Positions 12,551-25,169 of a DNA stretch of 64,000 nucleotides are shown piece after piece. The notes beneath the pieces are model-generated. The model did no database searches, was not told where the DNA came from, and was given only the letters and a program-made list of their open reading frames with translations. The stretch is from the NCBI GenBank assembly GCA_030549335.1, contig CM060198.1:37209853-37273852 (forward strand). Direction: 5' to 3'. The stretch comes from Pontederia crassipes. Taxonomy: Eukaryota; Streptophyta; Magnoliopsida; Commelinales; Pontederiaceae. The first letter of the stretch is position 1; each line of letters starts with the position of its first letter. The position numbers and the translations under genes are program-made.

Positions 12551-14720
12551 CTCTAAGACTGTAATCCCCAAGAGCGTTATCTTTGATTGTAACGGTTCAA
12601 CTTCGGTTGGAAATAAAGTTAAAGTTCTGAAGCTCTATCACCTCTTAGGACACCCAAAGGTTGTAATAAGTATCTATAACTTATAGCTTTGAACCTAACT
12701 CTAAGACTCTAATCCCCAAGAGCGTTATCTTTGATTGTAACGGTTCAACTTCGGTTTGAAATAGAGTTAAAGTTCTGAAGCTCTATCACCTCTTAGGACA
12801 CCCAAAGGTTGTAATAAGTATCTATAACTTATAGCTTTGAACCTAACTCTAAGACTCTAATCCCCAAGAGCGTTATCTTTGATTGTAACGGTTCAACTTC
12901 GGTTTGAAATAGAGTTAAAGTTCTAAAGATCTATCACCCCTTAGGACACCCAAAGGTTGTAATAAGTATCTATAACTTATAGCTTTGAACCTAACTCTAA
13001 GACTGTAATCCCCAAGAGCGTTATCTTTGATTGTAACGGTTCAACTTCGGTTTGAAATAAAGTTAAAGTTCTGAAGCTCTATCACCTCTTAGGACACCCA
13101 AAGGTTGTAATAAGTATCTATAACTTATAGCTTTGAACCTAACTCTAAGACTCTAATCCCCAAGAGCGTTATCTTTGATTGTAACGGTTCAACTTCGGTT
13201 TGAAATAGAGTTAAAGTTCTGAAGCTCTATCACCTCTTAGGACACCCAAAGGTTGTAATAAGTATCTATAACTTATAGCTTTGAACCTAACTCTAAGACT
13301 CTAATCCCCAAGAGCGTTATCTTTGATTGTAACGGTTCAACTTCGGTTTGAAATAGAGTTAAAGTTCTGAAGCTCTATCACCTCTTAGGACACCCAAAGG
13401 TTGTAATAAGTATATATAACTTATTGCTTTGAACCTAACTCTAAGACTCTAATCCCCAAGAGCGTTATCTTTGATTGTAACGGTTCAACTTCGGTTCGAA
13501 ATAGAGTTAATGTTCTGAAGCTCTATCACCTCTTAGGACACCCATAGGTTGTAATAAGTATCTATAACTTTTAGCTTTGAAACTAACTCTAAGACTCTAA
13601 TCCCCAAGAGCGTTATCTTTGATTGTAACGGTTCAACTTCGGTTTGAAATAGAGTTAAAGTTCTAAAGATCTATCACCTCTTAGGACACCCAAAGGTTGT
13701 AATAAGTATCTATAACTTATAGCTTTGAACCTAACTCTAAGACTGTAATCCCCAAGAGCGTATCTTTGATTGTAACGGTTCAACTTCGGTTTGAAATAAA
13801 GTTAAAGTTCTGAAGCTCTATCACCTCTTAGGACACCCAAAGGTTGTAATAAGTATCTATAACTTATAGCTTTGAACCTAACTCTAAGACTCTAATCCCC
13901 AAGAGCGTTATCTTTGATTGTAACGGTTCAACTTCGGTTTGAAATAGAGTTAAAGTTCTGAAGCTCTATCACCTCTTAGGACACCCAAAGGTTGTAATAA
14001 GTATCTATAACTTATAGCTTTGAACCTAACTCTAAGACTCTAATCCCCAAGAGCGTTATCTTTGATTGTAACGGTTCAACTTCGGTTTGAAATAGAGTTA
14101 AAGTTCTAAAGATCTATCACCTCTTAGGACACCCAAAGGTTGTAATAAGTATCTATAACTTATAGCTTTGAACCTAACTCTAAGACTCTAATCCCCAAGA
14201 GCGTTATCTTTGATTGTACCGGTTCAACTTCGGTTTGAAATAGAGTTAAAGTTCTAAAGATCTATCACCTCTTAGGACACCCAAAGGTTGTAATAAGTAT
14301 CTATAACTTATAGCTTTGAACCTAACTCTAAGACTCTAATCCCCAAGAGCGTTATCTTTGATTGTAACGGTTCAACTTCGGTTTGAAATAGAGTTAAAGT
14401 TCTAAAGATCTATCACCTCTTAGGACACCCAAAGGTTGTAATAAGTATCTATATCTTATAGCTTTGAACCTAACTCTAAGACTCTAATCCCCAAAGCATT
14501 ATCTTTGATTGTAACGGTTCAACTTCGGTTTAAAATAGAGTTAAAGTTCTGAAGATCTATCACCTCTTAGGACACCCAAAGGTTGTAATAAGTATCTATA
14601 ACTTATTGCTTTGAACCTAACTCTAAGACTCTAATCCCCAAGAGCGTTATCTTTGATTGTAACGGTTCAACTTCGGTTTGAAATAGAGTTAAAGTTCTAA
14701 AGATCTATCACCTCTTAGGA

Positions 14721-14800
14721 GGGATAACTCCCAATCCGAGTCTCATAAAGAGCCAAGTCCTGATGCGTCTGATCCGGGGTCAAACGCATATCGGCGGGGG
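14721..14800. repeat. 80-bp GC-rich cassette inside a satellite monomer, copy 2
   Basis: By eye it is base-for-base identical to the cassette at 7254-7333 and has the same junctions (ctcttagga before, tgtaat after). The immediate downstream monomer again has gattctaa and gagtgttatc. The second monomer downstream lacks the aactccaatac variant seen after the other three copies, which suggests that this copy's right flank was exchanged with ordinary type B monomers. Confidence 0.9.
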
Positions 14801-16599
14801 TGTAATTAGTATCTATAACTTATAGCTTTGAACCTAACTCTAAGATTCTAATCCCCAAGAGTGTTATCTTTGATTGTAACGGTTCAACTTCGGTTTGAAA
14901 TAGAGTTAAAGTTCTAAAGATCTATCACCTCTTAGGACACCCAAAGGTTGTAATAAGTATCTATAACTTATAGCTTTGAACCTAACTCTAAGACTCTAAT
15001 CCACAAGAGCGTTATCTTTGATTGTAACGGTTCAACTTCGGTTTGAAATAGAGTTAAAGTTCTAAAGATCTATCACCTCTTAGGACACCCAAAGGATGTC
15101 ATAAGTATCTATAACTTATAGCTTTGAACCTAACTCTAAGACTCTAATCCCCAAGAGCGTTATCTTTGATTCTAACGGTTCAACTTCGGTTTGAAATAGA
15201 GTTAAAGTTCTGAAGCTCTATCACCTCTTAGGACACCCAAAGGTTGTAATAAGTATCTATAACTTATAGCTTTGAACCCAACTCTAAGACTCTAATCCCC
15301 AAGAGCGTTATCTTTGATTGTAACGGTTCAACTTCAGTTTGAAATAGAGTTAAAGTTCTAAAGATTTATCACCCCTTAGGACACCCAAAGGTTGTAATAA
15401 GTATCTATAACTTATAGCTTTGAACCTAACTCTAAGACTCTAATCCCCAAGAGCGTTATCTTTGATTGTAACGGTTCAACTTCGGTTTGAAATAGAGTTA
15501 AAGTTCTAAAGATCTATCACCTCTTAGGACACCCAAAGGTTGTAATAAGTATCTATAACTTATAGCTTTGAACCTAACTCTAAGACTGTAATCCCCAAGA
15601 GTGTTATCTTTGATTGTAACGGTTCAACTTCGGTTTGAAATAAAGTTAAAGTTCTGAAGCTCTATCACCTCTTAGGACACCCAAAGGTTGTAATAAGTAT
15701 CTATAACTTATAGCTTTGAACCTAACTCTAAGACTCTAATCCCCAAGAGCGTTATCTTTGATTGTAACGGTTCAACTTCGGTTTGAAATAGAGTTAAAGT
15801 TCTGAAGCTCTATCACCTCTTAGGACACCCAAAGGTTGTAATAAGTATCTATAACTTATAGCTTTGAACCTAACTCTAAGACTCTAATCCCCAAGAGCGT
15901 TATCTTTGATTGTAACGGTTCAACTTCGGTTTGAAATAGAGTTAAAGTTCTAAAGATCTATCACCCCTTAGGACACCCAAAGGTTGTAATAAGTATCTAT
16001 AACTTATAGCTTTGAACCTAACTCTAAGACTGTAATCCCCAAGAGCGTTATCTTTGATTGTAACGGTTCAACTTCGGTTTGAAATAAAGTTAAAGTTCTG
16101 AAGCTCTATCACCTCTTAGGACACCCAAAGGTTGTAATAAGTATCTATAACTTATAGCTTTGAACCTAACTCTAAGACTCTAATCCCCAAGAGCGTTATC
16201 TTTGATTGTAACGGTTCAACTTCGGTTTGAAATAGAGTTAAAGTTCTGAAGCTCTATCACCTCTTAGGACACCCAAAGGTTGTAATAAGTATCTATAACT
16301 TATAGCTTTGAACCTAACTCTAAGACTCTAATCCCCAAGAGCGTTATCTTTGATTGTAACGGTTCAACTTCGGTTTGAAATAGAGTTAAAGTTCTAAAGA
16401 TCTATCACCTCTTAGGACACCCAAAGGTTGTAATAAGTATCTATAACTTATTGCTTTGAACCTAACTCTAAGACTCTAATCCCCAAGAGCGTTATCTTTG
16501 ATTGTAACGGTTCAACTTCGGTTCGAAATAGAGTTAATGTTCTGAAGCTCTATCACCTCTTAGGACACCCATAGGTTGTAATAAGTATCTATAACTTAT

Positions 16600-19440
16600 A
16601 GCTTTGAAACTAACTCTAAGACTCTAATCCCCAAGAGCGTTATCTTTGATTGTAACGGTTCAACTTCGGTTTGAAATAGAGTTAAAGTTCTAAAGATCTA
16701 TCACCTCTTAGGACACCCAAAGGTTGTAATAAGTATCTATAACTTATAGCTTTGAACCTAACTCTAAGACTGTAATCCCCAAGAGCGTTATCTTTGATTG
16801 TAACGGTTCAACTTCGGTTTGAAATAGAGTTAAAGTTCTAAAGATCTATCACCTCTTAGGACACCCAAAGGTTGTAATAAGTATCTATAACTTATAGCTT
16901 TGAACCTAACTCTAAGACTGTAATCCCCAAGAGCGTATCTTTGATTGTAACGGTTCAACTTCGGTTTGAAATAAAGTTAAAGTTCTGAAGCTCTATCACC
17001 TCTTAGGACACCCAAAGGTTGTAATAAGTATCTATAACTTATAGCTTTGAACCTAACTCTAAGACTCTAATCCCCAAGAGCGTTATCTTTGATTGTAACG
17101 GTTCAACTTCGGTTTGAAATAGAGTTAAAGTTCTGAAGCTCTATCACCTCTTAGGACACCCAAAGGTTGTAATAAGTATCTATAACTTATAGCTTTGAAC
17201 CTAACTCTAAGACTCTAATCCCCAAGAGCGTTATCTTTGATTGTAACGGTTCAACTTCGGTTTGAAATAGAGTTAAAGTTCTAAAGATCTATCACCTCTT
17301 AGGACACCCAAAGGTTGTAATAAGTATCTATAACTTATAGCTTTGAACCTAACTCTAAGACTCTAATCCCCAAGAGCGTTATCTTTGATTGTAACGGTTC
17401 AACTTCGGTTTGAAATAGAGTTAAAGTTCTAAAGATCTATCACCTCTTAGGACACCCAAAGGTTGTAATAAGTATCTATAACTTATAGCTTTGAACCTAA
17501 CTCTAAGACTCTAATCCCCAAGAGCGTTATCTTTGATTGTAACGGTTCAACTTCGGTTTGAAATAGAGTTAAAGTTCTAAAGATCTATCACCTCTTAGGA
17601 CACCCAAAGGTTGTAATAAGTATCTATAACTTATTGCTTTGAACCTAACTCTAAGACTCTAATCCCCAAGAGCGTTATCTTTGATTGTAACGGTTCAACT
17701 TCGGTTTGAAATAGAGTTAAAGTTCTAAAGATCTATCACCTCTTAGGACATCCAAAGGTTGTAATAAGTATCTATAACTTATAGCTTTGAACCTAACTCT
17801 AAGACTCTAATCCCCAAGAGCGTTATCTTTGATTGTAACGGTTCAACTTCGGTTTGAAATAGAGTTAAAGTTCTAAAGATCTATCACCTCTTAGGAGGGA
17901 TAACTCCCAATCCGAGTCTCATAAAGAGCCAAGTCCTGATGCGTCTGATCCGGGGTCAAACGCATATCGGCGGGGGTGTAATAAGTATCTATAACTTATA
18001 GCTTTGAACCTAACTCTAAGATTCTAATCCCCAAGAGTGTTATCTTTCATTGTAACGGTTCAACTTCGGTTTGAAATAGAGTTAAAGTTCTGAAGCTCTA
18101 TCACCTCTTAGGACACCCAAAGGTTGTAATAAGTATCTATCTATAACTTATAGCTTTGAACCTAACTCCAATACTCTAATCTCCAAGAGCTTTATCTTTG
18201 ATTGTAACGGTTCAACTTCGGTTTGAAATAGAGTTAAAGTTCTAAAGATCTATCACCTCTTAGGACACCCAAAGGTTGTAATAAGTATCTATAACTTATA
18301 GCTTTGAACCTAACTCTAAGACTCTAATCTCCAAGAGCGTTATCTTTGATTGTAACGGTTCAACTTCGGTTTGAAATAGAGTTAAAGTTCTAAAGATCTA
18401 TCACCTCTTAGGACACCCAAAGGTTGTAATAAGTATCTATAACTTATAGCTTTGAACCTAACTCTAAGACTCTAATCCCCAAGAGCGTTATCTTTGATTG
18501 TAACGGTTCAACTTCAGTTTGAAATAGAGTTAAAGTTCTAAAGATCTATCACCTCTTAGGACACCCAAAGGTTGTAATAAGTATCTATAACTTATAGCTT
18601 TGAACCTAACTCTAAGACTCTAATCCCCAAGAGCGTTATCTTTGATTGTAACGGTTCAACTTCGGTTTGAAATAGAGTTAAAGTTCTGAAGCTCTATCAC
18701 CTCATAGGACACCCAAAGGTTGTAATAAGTATCTATAACTTATAGCTTTGAACCTAACTCTAAGACTCTAATCCCCAAGAGCGTTATCTATGATTGTAAC
18801 GGTTCAACTTCGGTTTGAAATAGAGTTAAAGTTCTGAAGCTCTATCACCTCTTAGGACACCCAAAAGTTGTAATAAGTATCTATAACTTATAGCTTTGAA
18901 CCCAACTCTAAGACTCTAATCCCCAAGAGCGTTATCTTTGATTGTAACAGTTCAACTTCAGTTTGAAATAGAGTTAAAGTTCTAAAGATCTATCACCCCT
19001 TAGGACACCCAAAGGTTGTAATAAGTATCTATAACTTATAGCTTTGAACCTAACTCTAAGACTCTAATCCCCAAGAGCGTTATCTTTGATTGTAACGGTT
19101 CAACTTCGGTTTGAAATAGAGTTAAAGTTCTGAAGCTCTATCACCTCTTAGGACACCCAAAGGTTGTAATAAGTATCTATAACTTATAGCTTTGAACCTA
19201 ACTCTAAGACTGTAATCCCCAAGAGCGTTATCTTTGATTGTAACGGTTCAACTTCGGTTTGAAATAAAGTTAAAGTTCTGAAGCTCTATCACCTCTTAGG
19301 ACACCCAAAGGTTGTAATAAGTATCTATAACTTATAGCTTTGAACCTAACTCTAAGACTCTAATCCCCAAGAGCGTTATCTTTGATTGTAACGGTTCAAC
19401 TTCGGTTTGAAATAGAGTTAAAGTTCTGAAGCTCTATCAC
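16600..19440. repeat. Segmental duplication of satellite with cassette, left copy (14574-bp offset)
   Basis: About 19 monomers including cassette copy 3 match 31175-34015 at a constant offset of 14574 bp. Shared marks are the shortened gagcgtatctttg near 16935 and 31509, aggacatcc near 17747 and 32321, the cassette itself, ttcattgtaacgg just after it, a 4-bp expansion gtatctatctataac near 18137 and 32711, and cttatctatgattg further on. The two copies differ at a few single bases. Confidence 0.85.
17897..17976. repeat. 80-bp GC-rich cassette inside a satellite monomer, copy 3
   Basis: It is identical to the copies at 7254, 14721 and 32471, with the same 11-bp replacement and junctions. It lies inside the duplication of about 2.85 kb shared with 31175-34015, so copies 3 and 4 were made by that duplication rather than by separate insertions. 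Confidence 0.9.
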
Positions 19441-20999
19441 CTCTTAGGACACCCAAAGGTTGTAATAAGTATCTATAACTTATAGCTTTGAACCTAACTC
19501 TAAGACTCTAATCCCCAAGAGCGTTATCTTTGATTGTAACGGTTCAACTTCGGTTTGAAATAGAGTTAAAGTTCTAAAGATCTATCACCTCTTAGGACAC
19601 CCAAAGGTTGTAATAAGTATCTATAACTTATTGCTTTGAACCTAACTCTAAGACTCTAATCCCCAAGAGCGTTATCTTTGATTGTAACGGTTCAACTTCG
19701 GTTCGAAATAGAGTTAATGTTCTGAAGCTCTATCACCTCTTAGGACACCCATAGGTTGTAATAAGTATCTATAACTTTTAGCTTTGAAACTAACTCTAAG
19801 ACTCTAATCCCCAAGAGCGTTATCTTTGATTGTAACGGTTCAACTTCGGTTTGAAATAGAGTTAAAGTTCTAAAGATCTATCACCTCTTAGGACACCCAA
19901 AGATTGTAATAAGTATCTATAACTTATAGCTTTGAACCTAACTCTAAGACTGTAATCCCCAAGAGCGTATCTTTGATTGTAACGGTTCAACTTCGGTTTG
20001 AAATAAAGTTAAAGTTCTGAAGCTCTATCACCTCTTAGGACACCCAAAGGTTGTAATAAGTATCTATAACTTATAGCTTTGAACCTAACTCTAAGACTCT
20101 AATCCCCAAGAGCGTTATCTTTGATTGTAACGGTTCAACTTCGGTTTGAAATAGAGTTAAAGTTCTGAAGCTCTATCACCTCTTAGGACACCCAAAGGTT
20201 GTAATAAGTATCTATAACTTATTGCTTTGAACCTAACTCTAAGACTCTAATCCCCAACAGCGTTATCTTTGATTGTAACGGTTCAACTTCGGTTCGAAAT
20301 AGAGTTAATGTTCTGAAGCTCTATCACCTCTTAGGACACCCATAGGTTGTAATAAGTATCTATAACTTATAGCTTTGAACCTAACTCTAAGACTCTAATC
20401 CCCAAGAGCGTTATCTTTGATTGTAACGGTTCAACTTCGGTTTGAAATAGAGTTAAAGTTCTAAAGATCTATCACCTCTTCGGACACCCAAAGGTTGTAA
20501 TAAGTATCTATAACTTATAGCTTTGAACCTAACTCTAAGACTGTAATCCCCAAGAGCGTTATCTTTGATTGTAACGGTTCAACTTCGGTTTGAAATAGAG
20601 TTAAAGTTCTAAAGATCTATCACCTCTTAGGACACCCAAAGGTTGTAATAAGTATCTATAACTTATTGCTTTGAACCTAACTCTAAGACTCTAATCCCCA
20701 AGAGCGTTATCTTTGATTGTAACGGTTCAACTTCGGTTTGAAATAGAGTTAAAGTTCTGAAGCTCTATCACCTCTTAGAACACCCAAAGGTTGTAATAAG
20801 TATCTATAACTTATAGCTTTGAACCTAACTCTAAGACTCTAATCCCCAAGAGCGTTATCTTTGATTGTAACGGTTCTACTTCGATTTGAAATAGAGTTAA
20901 AGTTCTAAAGATCTATCACCTCTTAGGACACCCAAAGGTTGTAAAAAGTATCTATAACTTATAGCTTTGAACCTAACTCTAAGACTCTAATCCACAAGA

Positions 21000-23900
21000 G
21001 CGTTATCTTTGATTGTAACGGTTCAACTTCGGTTTGAAATAGAGTTAAAGTTCTAAAGATCTATCACCTCTTAGGACACCCAAAGGTTGTAATAAGTATC
21101 TATAACTTATAGCTTTGAACCTAACTCTAAGACTCTAATCCCCAAGAGCGTTATCTTTGATTGTAACGGTTCAACTTCGGTTTGAAATAGAGTTAAAGTT
21201 CTGAAGCTCTATCACCTCTTAGGACACCCAAAGGTTGTAATAAGTATCTATAACTTATTGCTTTGAACCTAACTCTAAGACTCTAATCCCCATGAGCGTT
21301 ATCTTTGATTGTAACGGTTCAACTTCGGTTTGAAATAGAGTTAAAGTTCTAAAGATCTATCACCTCTTAGGACACCCAAAGGTTGTAATAAGTATCTATA
21401 ACTTATAGCTTTGAACCTAACTCTAAGACTCTAATCCCCAAGGGCGTTATCTTTGATTGTAACGGTTCAACTTCGGTTTGAAATAGAGTTAAAGTTCTAA
21501 AGATCTATCACCTCTTAGGACACCCAAAGGTTGTAATAAGTATCTATAACTTATTGCTTTGAACCTAACTCTAAGACTCTAATCCCCAAGAGCGTTATCT
21601 TTGATTGTAACGGTTCCACTTCGGTTTGAAATAGAGTTAAAGTTCTAAAGATCTATCACCTCTTAGGACACCCAAAGGTTGTAATAAGTATCTATAACTT
21701 ATAGCTTTGAACCTAACTCTAAGACTCTAATCCCCAAGAGCGTTATCTTTGATTGTAACGGTTCAACTTCGGTTTAAAATAGAGTTAAAGTTCTAAAGAT
21801 CTATCACCTCTTAGGACACCCAAAGGTTGTAATAAGTATCTATAACTTATTGCTTTGAACCTAACTCTAAGACTCTAATCCCCAAGAGCGTTATCTTTGA
21901 TTGTAACGGTTCAACTTCGGTTCGAAATAGAGTTAATGTTCTGAAGCTCTATCACCTCTTAGGACACCCATAGGTTGTAATAAGTATCTATAACTTATAG
22001 CTTTGAACCTAACTCTAAGACTCTAATCCCCAAGAGCGTTATCTTTGATTGTAACGGTTCAACTTCGGTTTGAAATAGAGTTAAAGTTCTAAAGATCTAT
22101 CACCTCTTAGGACACCCAAAGGTTGTAATAAGTATCTATAACTTATTGCTTTGAACCTAACTCTAAGACTCTAATCCCCAACAGCGTTATCTTTGATTGT
22201 AACGGTTCAACTTCGGTTCGAAATAGAGTTAATGTTCTGAAGCTCTATCACCTCTTAGGACACCCATAGGTTGTAATAAGTATCTATAACTTATAGCTTT
22301 GAAACTAACTCTAAGACTCTAATCCCCAAGAGCGTTATCTTTGATTGTAACGGTTCAACTTCGGTTTGAAATAGAGTTAAAGTTCTAAAGATCTATCACC
22401 TCTTCGGACACCCAAAGGTTGTAATAAGTATCTATAACTTATAGCTTTGAACCTAACTCTAAGACTGTAATCCCCAAGAGCGTTATCTTTGATTGTAACG
22501 GTTCAACTTCGGTTTGAAATAGAGTTAAAGTTCTAAAGATCTATCACCTCTTAGGACACCCAAAGGTTGTAATTAGTATCTATAACTTATTGCTTTGAAC
22601 CTAACTCTAAGACTCTAATCCCCAAGAGCGTTATCTTTGATTGTAGCGGTTCCACTTCGGTTTGAAATAGAGTTAAAGTTCTAAAGATCTATCACCTCTT
22701 AGGACACCCAAAGGTTGTAATAAGTATCTATAACTTATAGCTTTGAACCTAACTCTAAGACTCTAATCCCCAAGAGCGTTATCTTTGATTGTAACGGTTC
22801 AACTTCGGTTTAAAATAGAGTTAAAGTTCTAAAGATCTATCACCTCTTAGGACACCCAAAGGTTGTAATAAGTATCTATAACTTATAGCTTTGAACCTAA
22901 CTCTAAGACTCTAATCCCCAAGAGCGTTATCTTTGATTGTAACGGTTCAACTTCGGTTTGAAATAGAGTTAAAGTTCTGAAGCTCTATCACCTCTTAGGA
23001 CACCCAAAGGTTGTAATAAGTATCTATAACTTATTGCTTTGAACCTAACTCTAAGACTCTAATCCCCAAGAGCGTTATCTTTGATTGTAACGGTTCAACT
23101 TCGGTTTGAAATAGAGTTAAAGTTCTAAAGATCTATCACCTCTTAGGACACCCAAAGGTTGTAATAAGTATCTATAACTTATAGCTTTGAACCTAACTCT
23201 AAGACTCTAATCCCCAAGGGCGTTATCTTTGATTGTAACGGTTCAACTTCGGTTTGAAATAGAGTTAAAGTTCTAAAGATCTATCACCTCTTAGGACACC
23301 CAAAGGTTGTAATAAGTATCTATAACTTATTGCTTTGAACCTAACTCTAAGACTCTAATCCCCAAGAGCGTTATCTTTGATTGTAACGGTTCCACTTCGG
23401 TTTGAAATAGAGTTAAAGTTCTAAAGATCTATCACCTCTTAGGACACCCAAAGGTTGTAATAAGTATCTATAACTTATAGCTTTGAACCTAACTCTAAGA
23501 CTCTAATCCCCAAGAGCGTTATCTTTGATTGTAACGGTTCAACTTCGGTTTAAAATAGAGTTAAAGTTCTAAAGATCTATCACCTCTTAGGACACCCAAA
23601 GGTTGTAATAAGTATCTATAACTTATTGCTTTGAACCTAACTCTAAGACTCTAATCCCCAAGAGCGTTATCTTTGATTGTAACGGTTCAACTTCGGTTCG
23701 AAATAGAGTTAATGTTCTGAAGCTCTATCACCTCTTAGGACACCCATAGGTTGTAATAAGTATCTATAACTTATAGCTTTGAACCTAACTCTAAGACTCT
23801 AATCCCCAAGAGCGTTATCTTTGATTGTAACGGTTCAACTTCGGTTTGAAATAGAGTTAAAGTTCTAAAGATCTATCACCTCTTAGGACACCCAAAGGTT

Positions 23901-24600
23901 GTAATAAGTATCTATAACTTATTGCTTTGAACCTAACTCTAAGACTCTAATCCCCAACAGCGTTATCTTTGATTGTAACGGTTCAACTTCGGTTCGAAAT
24001 AGAGTTAATGTTCTGAAGCTCTATCACCTCTTAGGACACCCATAGGTTGTAATAAGTATCTATAACTTATAGCTTTGAAACTAACTCTAAGACTCTAATC
24101 CCCAAGAGCGTTATCTTTGATTGTAACGGTTCAACTTCGGTTTGAAATAGAGTTAAAGTTCTAAAGATCTATCACCTCTTCGGACACCCAAAGGTTGTAA
24201 TAAGTATCTATAACTTATAGCTTTGAACCTAACTCTAAGACTGTAATCCCCAAGAGCGTTATCTTTGATTGTAACGGTTCAACTTCGGTTTGAAATAGAG
24301 TTAAAGTTCTAAAGATCTATCACCTCTTAGGACACCCAAAGGTTGTAATTAGTATCTATAACTTATTGCTTTGAACCTAACTCTAAGACTCTAATCCCCA
24401 AGAGCGTTATCTTTGATTGTAGCGGTTCCACTTCGGTTTGAAATAGAGTTAAAGTTCTAAAGATCTATCACCTCTTAGGACACCCAAAGGTTGTAATAAG
24501 TATCTATAACTTATAGCTTTGAACCTAACTCTAAGACTCTAATCCCCAAGAGCGTTATCTTTGATTGTAACGGTTCAACTTCGGTTTAAAATAGAGTTAA
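21000..24600. repeat. 12-monomer higher-order repeat, two copies (1776-bp period)
   Basis: Rare variants recur exactly 1776 bp (12 x 148) apart: caagggcg at 21442 and 23218, ccaacagcg at 22181 and 23957, gtaattagtatc near 22571 and 24347, and agcggttccac at 22645 and 24421. cttcggacacc and ggtttaaaatag also recur in step. The copies differ at only a few bases (catgagcg near 21290 is private). The module is rich in the ttattgctttg and ggttcgaaatagagttaatg monomer variants. Confidence 0.88.
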
Positions 24601-25169
24601 AGTTCTAAAGATCTATCACCTCTTAGGACACCCAAAGGTTGTAATAAGTATCTATAACTTATTGCTTTGAACCTAACTCTAAGACTCTAATCCCCAAGAG
24701 CGTTATCTTTGATTGTAACGGTTCAACTTCGGTTCGAAATAGAGTTAATGTTCTGAAGCTCTATCACCTCTTAGGACACCCATAGGTTGTAATAAGTATC
24801 TATAACTTATAGCTTTGAAACTAACTCTAAGACTCTAATCCCCAAGAGCGTTATCTTTGATTGTAACGGTTCAACTTCGGTTCGAAATAGAGTTAATGTT
24901 CTGAAGCTCTATCACCTCTTAGGACACCCAAAGGTTGTAATAAGTATCTATAACTTATAGCTTTGAAACTAACTCTAAGACTCTAATCCCCAAGAGCGTT
25001 ATCTTTGATTGTAACGGTTCAACTTCGGTTTGAAATAGAGTTAAAGTTCTAAAGATCTATCACCTCTTAGGACACCCAAAGGTTGTAATAAGTATCTATA
25101 ACTTATAGCTTTGAACCTAACTCTAAGACTCTAATCCCCAAGAGCGTTATCTTTGATTGTAACGGTTCA

